From Caenorhabditis remanei (Eukaryota; Nematoda; Chromadorea; Rhabditida; Rhabditidae): a DNA stretch of 64,000 nt. The DNA lies in contig NC_071331.1 of the NCBI RefSeq assembly GCF_010183535.1, positions 868,001 through 932,000 on the forward strand, written 5' to 3'. Shown here in pieces: positions 55,801 through 64,000 of the stretch. A program made the position numbers and the translations under genes. Each line of letters starts with the position of its first letter. Positions within the stretch are counted from its first letter, which is position 1. The notes under the pieces are model-generated. The model had not been told where the DNA came from. It did no database searches and worked only from the letters and a program-made list of their open reading frames with translations.

Positions 55801-58800
55801 TTTTCGCAAAAAAGTCGAATTTTCGACTATGTTTTTACATATCGATAAAACTCAAGTTTACATAGGATTTTTGACGATTTTTGATGAAAATTTCAAAAAA
55901 TTTCGAAAAATTTTGTGAAAAAGTTGTGCTCATTTTTTGACTCCGGGCCGACCGGGCCGGGCCGGGCCGGCAACTTTCTCTACCGACCCGGGCCGGGCCG
56001 ATATTTTGCAAGTATGCCAAAACCTGATATTTTTAAACGGTTTTGGAGTCATTCTCAAAAAAAAAAATTTTTTTTTTACATAAAATTTTCCGGGTCCTAC
56101 ACCAGAAAAGTCGGAATTTTTAGCTGTTTTCATTCAGAAATCACATTTTCAGCTGAATTTTTCGATTCCGATTTTCATTAGAAAAAACGCGTAAAAGGCG
56201 CGCCAGTCTGACGTTTTTGTGTTAAAATCAGATTTTCAGTCACATTTTAGCCATTTTTTCTAAAAAGCTTCCCAAATTCATGATTTTCAGTGAATTTGAG
56301 TTGTAAATTCGCATTTTCTTTATCTACGCGTCATAGGCGCGCCAGACTTCTGGGATCATCTGAAAATGATATTTTCAGTCAGTTTTCAGTGTTTTTGAGC
56401 ACAAATTCTCTAATTTTTCTGGACGATTTTTGCTATTTTCAGCCATTACTCTGTGACAAAACGCGTCAAAGGCGCACCAGACTACCGTAATCATCTGAAA
56501 ATGAGATCATCTAAAAACGAGTAAAAAACTTCAGTTTTTGGGTTTTCCGGGTTCAAAAAGCAAATTTCGGATCATTTTAAGCATCAAAATCGTGTTTTCC
56601 AGCAAATTTTAACTAAAAAACTTTCAGTCAAAGACATTTTAAGCCATTTTTAGTCCATTTTCATCAATTTCCAGCCATTTTAAGTTCATTTTTTGGCAAT
56701 TTTTAGCTCATTTTCAGCCATTTTCAGCTAATTTCCACCCGAATTTTTCATCTCCCTCTCACCTGTGTCTTTCCATCCAATCGGAACACTTTAAATTCTA
56801 AAAACTCGCAGAGTCCTTCAATCATATCCAAAGTTTCAATGAAATTCGATACAATTACAGTACACTCTCCAATCATTCGGAAACATTTCAACATATTCAC
56901 AAGTGTCGACAACTTTCCCGATTCGCTGACTCCGCCCCTCGGCATGTTCTCTCCGTCGAATGCGAGGAGCAAGGCGGCGTGTTTTTGGAATTGTTTCATA
57001 GAAGACGTCTTCTGATTCTTCTGATTCTGAATCTGATTCTGATTCTTTTCACGTAAATAATCGAGTAAAAGTTTCGGATGATTCGCCAATTGACGGGCGA
57101 AAAAGATTAGAGAGAGGGCGTCTCCCGTCATGTAATCACAGATTTCTGAGTGAATCGTCTTCTGGATTTCAGATGCAGCACAGAATAGAATGTATTCGTC
57201 TGAAAAGAAAAGAAAATGAGGGAATTTGATGGATTTTTTTTTTAAATGAGAGAAAACGCGTCAAAGTTGCGCCAGATATACTGGAAAATGTGGTTTTTGA
57301 GGGTTCAGAAAACGCGTCCAGGGCGCGCCAGACTATGGATTTTTGAGCGGGAAATGATCGCTCGAAGTGAAAATGTTCAGAAAAATGCAGAAAAACGCGT
57401 CTGAGGCGCACCAGATAGTTTTCTTTATTTGAAAAGGCGCAAAAGGTGCGCCAGAGATTGGCTTGAAACTGGTGTTTTCAACAGAAAATTACCCGAAAAA
57501 TTTGGAAAAAACGCGTCTGAGGCGCGCCAGATAGGTGTTTTTTACTTGAAAAGGCACCAATGGTGCGCCAGACTGGCGAGAAAATGTGGATTTTTGAAAA
57601 GAAAACGCGTCTAAAGTGCGCCAGAGAGATTTCTGACTTATTTCAAAAAATAGGGTTTTCGATTGGAAAAAACGGTAAAAATGTTTAGAAAAACGCGCCT
57701 GAGGCGCGCCAGGTAGGTATTTTGACATGAAAAGGCGTGCAAAGTTGCGATGTCGGAAAATCCACCGGCTGGCGCACCTTTGACGTCTTTCTGCAATAGT
57801 CAGAAATCTGCCTGGCGTGCCTCGGACGCGTTTTTGAGCCTTTTTTTTCCTCAAAAACCAGTTTTTAAGACAGTCTGGCGCGCCTTTTCCGCGTTTTCTC
57901 CACTGTTTCACTCCAAAAATCGATTTTCTGGATGAAAATTTGAGAAATGTTGGCTGGAGCGCGTTTTCCGCATTTTCTATGATACTGTATCCATTGGTGG
58001 CCTAGAATCTGCAAAAGTTAGGCCATCATCTGTTTCTGGCTATTTTCACTGTAAATTTGCAGTGTGGGGTATCAAAACGCGTTCAAGGCACGCCAGGAAC
58101 CAGTTTTGAGACTGGCTGGCGCGCCTTTTCCGCATTTTCAGATCTGATTTAAAAATTGACATTTTCCAGCCAAAAATCTGTAAAAATTTGCTCATTTTAC
58201 TAACCGACTGGCGCACCTTTGACGTGGTTTTCTGAACGTCAGAAATCTGTCTGGCGCGCCTCGGACGCGTTCTCTGAACCTTTTTCCCTCAAAAACCAGT
58301 TTTTAAGACTGTCTGGCGCGCCTTGGCGGCGTTTTCTAGGACACTGTATCTTTTGGTGGCCTAGAATTCGCAAAAGTTCGGTCATCACCTGTTTTCGTAT
58401 AGATTTTGACTACTTCGACTGAAAATTTGGACCAAAACGCGTCCAAGACACGCCAGAAATCAGTTTTAAGACTGTCTGGCGCGCCTTTTCCGCTTTTTCC
58501 AATCGTCAGAAACCTGTCTGGGGCGCCTCGGACGCGTTCTCTGAATCTTTTTTCACTCAAAAACCAGTTTTTCAGTATATCTGGCGCGCCTTTTCCGCTT
58601 TTTTCCACAGAAAAACGTACGTTTTTCGGGTAAATGACTCAAATTGACATCTGCAGCCGTTCTGCGTATCATACACTCATCGATGAGTTCATTCAATTCC
58701 AACGGATTGTCGGAACACATTTTCTTGAATTCTTGGAGAGATGGGAAGTCGTCTGGACGGACGAAATTCAGAAGAGAATAGAATTCGTCAAAATCGTTTT

Positions 58801-61800
58801 GCATTGGAGTTCCCGTTAGGATTAGACGACGGGGAATCGATAGGGAGAGCAGCTGAAAATTTCAGATTGAAATTGCTGGAAAACTTGATTTTAAGGCTAA
58901 AAATCATACAAAAAAGTTTTTTTAAACCCGAAATACCCAAAAAAAGTGATTTTTACGATTAAAATCTGAATTTTTGGGCTGAAAATGTCAATTTTTAGGG
59001 ATTAAATTGCGACTTTTTGGACTGAAAATCTGAATTTTTGGGCTAAAAATGTGAATTTTTAGGATGAAAATGTGATTTTTTGAGCAAAACATGTATTTTT
59101 AAAGATTACAACAAGATTTTTGGGTTGAAATTGCATTTTTTTTTTGGCTGAAAATATGATTTTTGGTCGAAAAAATTCGATTTTTTGGGATAAAAACGTA
59201 TTTTTTAGGGCAAAAAATGTCAATTTTGAGTTGAAAATGTGACTTTTTGGGCTGAAAATGCGATTTTTCGAGCTTAGACTGGGTTTTTTTGAATTTCAAA
59301 TGTAATTTTTGTGCTAAAAATCGTAAGAAAGACACAGAAATTGATGATTCTCAGCTTAAAATCGCTGGAAAACTTGATTTTAAGGCTCAAAATTATCCAA
59401 AAACTCCTTTTTTGAGCTGAAAATACACGAAACTTTGGGTATTTGAACTCAAAATTACTGAAAACTAGTCTAATCGAGGAAAAAATTGTATTTTTCTGCT
59501 CAAAATACCCAAAAAGTGAGGTTTTCGACCCGAAAAATGTCTGAAAATATCTCATTTTCAGATCATAACTTTGACTATAGTAGTCTGGTGCGCCTCTGAC
59601 GCGAAGGTAAAGAAAATCTGATTTTTCACCTTAAATTCTCTGAAAATCATGATTTCGAGGCCTTCTGAGTGAAAAATGGTCGAAAATTCGAAATTTTGGA
59701 GCTCTGGGAGAGCAAAAACAGGCATGAAGTCTGTCTGTGTGTCTGTGAGAGTGTCCGGATGTCCAGAGGTCAAAAAAACGGTAAAAACCGGAATTATCAC
59801 CTCATTTTTTGAGAAAATCGAGTAAAAATCCTAATTTTCTGAAGAAAATGATAGAAATCGGTGTCCCGATGTCCGAATTTTCACTTTCTGTCTGTGTGTC
59901 TGTAACATCCGGATGTCCAGATGTCCAGAAATTTAGCAAATTTTCAGGAATTTCAGTAATTTTCCATATCTGACTGAGTCACGGTGTCCGGATGTCCAAA
60001 ATCGAAAATTGAGAGTACTGTAGGTCTGAAAACCCATCAGTCTGTCGTTTTGACGTCCGGATGTCCGAATTTCAAGTTTTCATAGATTTTTAGAGCGAAA
60101 ATATCAATTTAAACTGATTTTTCGATCAAAAAATGGCAGAAATCAGTCAAATCTGGCTTTTTCGTCAAAATTGGGACAGAAAAATGTCCGAAAGTCCGAT
60201 TTTCCCGTCAAAAACACCTATTTTAATCAATTTTCGGTGGAAAAAGTGGCCAAATTGGTTATTTTTGCAGAGAAAAATACTTTTCTAGTCAATTTTTCAA
60301 TTAGAAAACGTGGATTTTGAATTTCCAAAAATTGAATTTTACGTCAATTTTTTACGCGAATTCCAGTTTTTCCAGTTTATAGTAATCCACGTAATCAAGT
60401 CCACCGTGTCAACGGGTCATCTTGATAAGGAAATCCGTATAAATAGGGGGGTGTCTGAGAGGAAAGACTTCACTTTCAGTGTCTCACACCGAAAAGAATC
60501 AACTCTCTTCAAACGACAACCCCAACGCCGACGAGATGTCTTTGACCGCCGATCCACCAGCATGCCAGGTTCCGGCCGCCGGAGGAGCCTCCACTCACAA
60601 GTTGGTCAATGGTACCCCAGAGAAGCTCATTTTCAAGGTAAATTTGAAAAAGAAAACGCGATATGAGGTAGGGGAGCCTTGCGCTCAGGATCCCAGACCG
60701 TGTCGCTTGGAGCCATGGGATCCGGTGCCAAAGATTCTTTGGCGATGGGTCGTGGGATCGTCAAACCGTCCGGTTGTGGCTCTTTGGCTTTGTGGCCAGT
60801 GTCTCAGAGGACCCGAGAGCCTGGGGCTAATGGACAGTGGCTTGGAGCCGATTGGTCGGTGACTCGGAGTCAATGCCTGGGGGCTTGGAGCCCATGATAC
60901 CAGTGGTCAGTGAGTACGGTCGGTGCCGGAGCTAGGATCTCGTGGTCAGTGGCTCATTGGCTCATTGACTGTGGACGCTAGCCTGGTGCCCGTGGATCCC
61001 AATTCGTATGGTTTATACCGTATGGCTTGAACCGTATATGACTTGGAACGTCGGGATTGAATCCTAAGATCGTGGGGACGGTGGCTCGGACCGTATGGCT
61101 TGGACCGTATGGTTTGGATCGTTGGGATCGGATCCTGAGGTCGAGGACCGTATGGTTTGGATCGTATGGTTTGGACCGTGAGGTCTTTGACTCGTATCGT
61201 GTTAACATTGGCATGTAGCCGTTTGGATGCTGGGATCATGGGCCGTATGGTTTGGACCGTTGGCTCGGTGGCTCGTAGGCGGTTTCCTGGACGGAATGGT
61301 GGCTAGGATCCCAAGGCTTGGAGCTCTGGATCCTGTCATCACATTGGGCTCTGGGAGCCGAACCAATAGCTTGGAGCTGTTGGAACCTGGAATCTGGCTC
61401 AGAGGCTCTGGCAAGGTGCCGGTGCTCATTGGCTTTCGGAGCTTGAGGCTCTAACTGTATGAGTAATGGCTATAGGGCGCCGGGCGATTCGCTAGAGGGT
61501 GCATTGGGCTCTAGGATTCAAGGGCAATTTCAGAATTCTCCCTTTTCTTCCTCTCAACCATCCAATTTTCCAGATCAAATCCTCGAACAACACCGAGTAC
61601 CGTATCACGCCAGTGTTTGGATTCATCGATGGATCTGGCACAAAGGATGTTGTCGTCACTCGTACCGCCGGTGGCCCCAAAGAGGACAAACTGGTCATTC
61701 ACTTTGCTCCAGCTCCAGCCGATGCGACTGATGCTCAGGCGGCTTTCGCCACGGTCACTCCAGCTGGAACTATCACTATTCCATTGTCTGCCCAATAGAC

Positions 61801-64000
61801 GGCAGGCGACGAGAGGAGGAAGAGGAAGCAACAACAGGAAATCAGGAGACTTTTTGTATTCTGGGTGTGTCTAGGTTTAAATAAAAAATGTGCGAGTTTT
61901 CTTGTGTTTTGTTGTGTTTTTAGGGGTTCTGGGGGTCTTTTTCAGGTTTCGGAGCCAGATTTGGAGCTCTGAATGCTCCAGGAGGCTCCAGATGGCCAAG
62001 TCGCTGACGTACATCTGTTTGTCTGGATGTCTTCTAGTGATATTTTCACAGTCGAAATTTTGAGTTTTTCAATGAAAAAAACATAAATTTAGATGAATAT
62101 TTGCTGAAAATCATGAATTTTCAGTCAAGTTTCTTTTGGAAAACCCAAAACTATCGAAAAAAGGAGATATTTTCAGCAATTTCCAGATTATTTTGCATCC
62201 GAATGTCTTTCTGTGTGTCCAAGAGTACGGATGTCTATTGTGAGCTCAAAAATCAATTTTCAGTGTTTTTGACCGAAAAAAGCATCTAAAAATCAGTTTT
62301 TCACTGCGAAATTCCGATTTGGCGCATTTTCAGTCATTTTCGACTCGAAAAACCATTGAAAATCCGAATTTTCTGTCAAAAATACTCAAAAATCCCGATT
62401 TTCAGCCATTCCTAGCTCGAAAATCATCCAAAAAACTCTATCCTCTATCCTCTATCCATCCAGATGTCCGGAATAGGAATGCAAAAAAAATTGGCTTAGG
62501 TGGGGTCGAACCCTGGTCGTTTTTGTGTCACTGTCTACCTTAACCACTCGGCCACCACTTTTTTGGAAAATTGGTTTTAGACCAAAAATATAGTTTTCCG
62601 GGCGGTTTTTTTTTCCATTTTCTTTACCGTTTTCCTCAATCTTCCATCCAAATTCTTCAATTTGTGTCCCTCATCGCACACCAACACATCGAATCGACAC
62701 ATTTCCAGTTTCTCTGCATGCCGTTGAGCCATATCATAACTTATTATCAGATATGGCATCGATTTCACAGTCGACTGATACGTTGAGATATCACGGGCGG
62801 TCAAGGCGATCACTGCGGGAAATCTCATCATTCGATACCATTTGTCGAATTCCGCTTTCCAATTGTTGACGAGTGATGAGGGAACGACGATGAGACATGA
62901 GGAGGCGATTTGGGAGGCGGGGGGACGGGATCCTGGAAGAAAATTATGGGGGTTTTAGGATTAGAAAGTGTTTTTTCTTGCTTTTTTTATTCAAAAATTC
63001 GAGAAAAATCGGTTTTTTGGATCAAAAAATGCTAGAATCGGTCAAAATCGATTCTAAGATCTGTAACAATGTCTGTGAGTCCTGATGTCTCCGTTTCGAG
63101 CGTTTTTCTAGGGATTTTCGAGGAAAAGTACAATTTTTTTGGATTCGAAAGTTTATTTTTCAAAAAATCGGGATATATTTGGGGGGTCCACAGTCTAGAT
63201 CTATCAGGAATGGTTTTTTGGTGTGTCTGGGAGTCCGGATGTCCGATATCTTGCTTTTTCATTCAAAAATTCGAGAAAAATCGGTTTATTTTGGGCCAAA
63301 AAGTGCTACAGTCACTTGTTGGGTCTTTAACTATGTCTGTGAGTCCGGATGTCGGATTCGACGTTTTCAGCGTTTTTCTTGAAATTTTCGTTGAAATTTT
63401 GGGTTTTTTGGTTTCGAAAGTGTATATTTTTCTAAAAATCTGGAAATTTTGAATCAGAATCATCAAAAAAATGGTCTTTCGGTGTCTGGGTGTCCAGATC
63501 GATCTTTATGCAAATGCGCTCCATTGAAACACGTATGTCTGTCTGTGTATCTGTGTATCCGGATGTCCTCTCCTACCTCTCAATAATGCCCACGTGGCAG
63601 CCATCGTCTGTATACTCTTTCCCAATCCCATATCGTCAGCCAATATCGCGCCGCCCGTCTCGCCCTGAAAATTCAAGTTTTTTCGAAAATTCTCAACGGA
63701 GCGCATTTACTGAAAGGGATTTTCGAGCATTTCGGACCATTTTTTGGCTAAAAATTGGTGGTTTTTGTCTCAAAATTGGTCATTTTTGGCTCAAAATTGG
63801 TCATTTTTGGCTCAAAATTATTTATTTTCTACCTTCAATCTCTGAAACAGAAACTTGATTCCATCCTTCTGATGGTCTCTCAGATGACGTGAGAATCTCG
63901 AATCGACGCAGATGGCTGAAGTCGTTTTCCTCTGGAGAATATCCTCTTCGTTCAACACGAATGGAGGCGTTTTCTCTTCGATTGAAATAGTCGTCGTCCC
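52897..64000 (-). CDS. rad-54.B: RAD54-family SNF2 DNA translocase, 5' end outside the window
   Basis: Nine exons visible: 64000-63833, 63664-63577, 62932-62628, 58852-58621, 57199-56763, 55635-55408, 54808-54727, 54169-53754 and 53061-52897. Phases agree throughout, about 706 residues. Helicase motifs in order: [11 protein letters not shown] lead-in, motif I DDMGLGKS, motif [10 protein letters not shown], motif [33 protein letters not shown] (V), [11 protein letters not shown] (VI), then [11 protein letters not shown] and the RAD54-type [12 protein letters not shown]. An acidic/Ser-rich insert and a TFAFYQES end follow. RAD54 proteins work with RAD51 in homologous recombination, remodelling and sliding along DNA. 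The .B symbol rests on recalled C. elegans synteny with rom genes; rad-54.L is the alternative. Confidence 0.85.
53060..53745. repeat. Array of short hairpins built from the 22-bp repeat
   Basis: About eight inverted pairs: CGTCAAAGGTGCGCCAG, a 10-25 bp loop, then CTGGCGC(A/G)CCTTTGACG. They recur every 70-120 bp in a RAD54 intron, at about 53,078, 53,160, 53,262, 53,335, 53,430, 53,515, 53,597 and 53,683. The stems are 16-18 bp and mostly perfect, and differences between stems are matched on both sides. Confidence 0.8.
54840..55407. repeat. Diverged GAACTG..CGAGTTA minisatellite in a RAD54 intron
   Basis: Roughly twenty degenerate units combine GGGACGTTTTAGAACC with GAACTGTC(T/A)CGAGTTA. 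They fill almost the whole intron between 54,808 and 55,408. The unit length varies between about 20 and 40 bp. Confidence 0.7.
55717..56024. mobile_element. MITE with ATACTTGCAA termini and GGGCC-rich arms
   Basis: The element is about 55,726-56,015. The ends ATACTTGCAA / TTGCAAGTAT are followed by GGGCCGGGCC tracts at both ends. GCCAAAACC flanks both sides (55,717-55,725 and 56,016-56,024), an 8-9 bp target duplication. It lies inside a RAD54 intron. Confidence 0.75.
56160..58620. repeat. CTGGCGC(A/G)CC ... ACGCG repeat field in RAD54 introns
   Basis: Further copies of the 22-bp repeat, many reading AACGCGTC(T/C)(A/G)AGGCGCGCCAG, in both orientations around exon 57,199-56,763. Variants with TTTTCCGC in place of TTTGACGC appear after 57,880. 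None falls in the modelled exons. Confidence 0.8.
60400..60455 (+). promoter_or_regulatory. GATA + TATA core promoter of the SSP gene
   Basis: CTTGATAAGG near 60,421 and TATAAATAGG near 60,438 lie about 100 bp before the ATG. GATA sites near the start are known for Caenorhabditis msp-type sperm genes (ELT-1). Use in this species is inferred. Confidence 0.6.
60536..61798 (+). CDS. Sperm-specific family class P (SSP) protein, single MSP-like domain
   Basis: Two exons, 60536-60637 and 61574-61798, 108 residues. It begins [17 protein letters not shown] and continues [63 protein letters not shown] and TITIPLSAQ. Its length and sequence are those of the small nematode sperm-specific SSP proteins, which share the immunoglobulin-like fold of major sperm protein. 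The gene is expected to be transcribed in male/sperm-forming germ line. It is nested on the opposite strand inside a 3.8-kb RAD54 intron. Its own intron (936 bp) carries a CGTATGG(T/C)TTGGACC repeat at about 61,000-61,280. AATAAA lies near 61,881. Confidence 0.92.
61000..61285. repeat. CGTATGGTTTGGACC repeat in the SSP intron
   Basis: About a dozen diverged units of GGACCGTATGG(T/C)TTG, including GGATCGTTGGGATC variants. It is wholly intronic. The Arg/Pro/Ser-rich frames across it on the other strand are artefacts. Confidence 0.7.
62492..62558 (-). pseudogene. tRNA-like relic (Ser/Leu type)
   Basis: On the minus strand GTGGTGGCCGAGTGGTTAAG matches the acceptor and D-arm (A box) of tRNA-Ser/Leu, and GGGTTCGACCC matches the T-loop (B box) 35 bp later. 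The anticodon arm, the long variable arm and the acceptor pairing are not preserved. It is therefore a decayed tRNA or a tRNA-derived repeat rather than a working gene. Confidence 0.45.

Larger units (their letters stand above)
59690..63580. repeat. Scattered GTGTCCGGATGTCC / TGTCTGTGTGTCTG repeats
   Basis: The phrases TCTGTGTGTCTGTGAGAGTG and GTCCGGATGTCC recur near 59,730-60,065, 62,000-62,225, 62,455, 63,070, 63,225, 63,340 and 63,495-63,570, all in RAD54 introns. They are short and GT/TC-rich, with no coding support. Confidence 0.65.

Noticed and set aside
60946..61239. Arg/Pro/Ser-rich minus-strand frames of 78-97 codons
   Set aside because: They are products of the CGTATGGTTTGGACC intronic repeat in the SSP gene.
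62492..62558. A working tRNA-Ser gene
   Set aside because: A and B boxes match, but the T-stem and acceptor pairs do not form and the variable arm is missing, so only a relic is listed.

Overview
This window is nematode genomic DNA, almost certainly from a Caenorhabditis species. The introns are mostly 40-55 bp with TTTCAG-type acceptors. The gene content is typical of the genus: F-box/FBA2, SSP sperm protein, SCP-like secreted proteins and a small-intron galectin. No species is assigned. All gene models were built by hand from splice sites and reading phase.

Layout. Positions 1-7,030 are AT-rich and non-coding, with a three-copy dispersed repeat. At 7,041-8,543 a complete galectin-domain gene sits between inverted GGGTGCC-type arrays, and the whole unit is flanked by a perfect 8-bp direct repeat, so it looks like a gene carried inside a transposable element. 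Positions 8.6-11.6 kb are mostly non-coding, with one orphan 3' exon. From 11.6 to 33.1 kb lies a cluster of ten intact genes and one pseudogene for small secreted or GPI-anchored proteins. I read these as very degenerate CAP/SCP-like proteins. Nearly all share the core promoter ACTGATAAGATCT + TATATAAGCT, a GATA-factor site plus a TATA box. The cores are often arranged head to head, so the cluster seems to have grown by duplication of a divergent pair, with later loss of partners. An F-box/FBA2 gene lies inside the cluster at 27.6-28.6 kb. Many short inverted-repeat transposons are scattered through it, several with 8-bp target duplications.

Positions 33.1-38.7 kb hold a 71-residue gene, foldback elements and weak ORFs. 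From 38.7 to 64 kb two long minus-strand genes fill the window. One is an iRhom (inactive rhomboid) gene of 14 exons, 38,746-52,464. The other is a RAD54-family SNF2 translocase, 52,897 to beyond the right edge. A sperm-specific SSP/MSP-domain gene is nested on the plus strand inside a RAD54 intron. The introns of both large genes are packed with a ~22-bp repeat related to CTGGCGCACCTTTGACGCGT, arranged in both orientations and sometimes as a hairpin array, with paired GC-box motifs and with foldback elements.

How it fits together. The CAP-like cluster probably encodes intestinal secreted or surface proteins under GATA factors; this is inference from the promoter motif. iRhom acts in ER/Golgi trafficking, RAD54 in homologous recombination, and SSP in sperm. 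The pairing of RAD54 with iRhom on one strand recalls the rad-54.B / rom gene neighbourhood of C. elegans chromosome IV (from memory, not checked).
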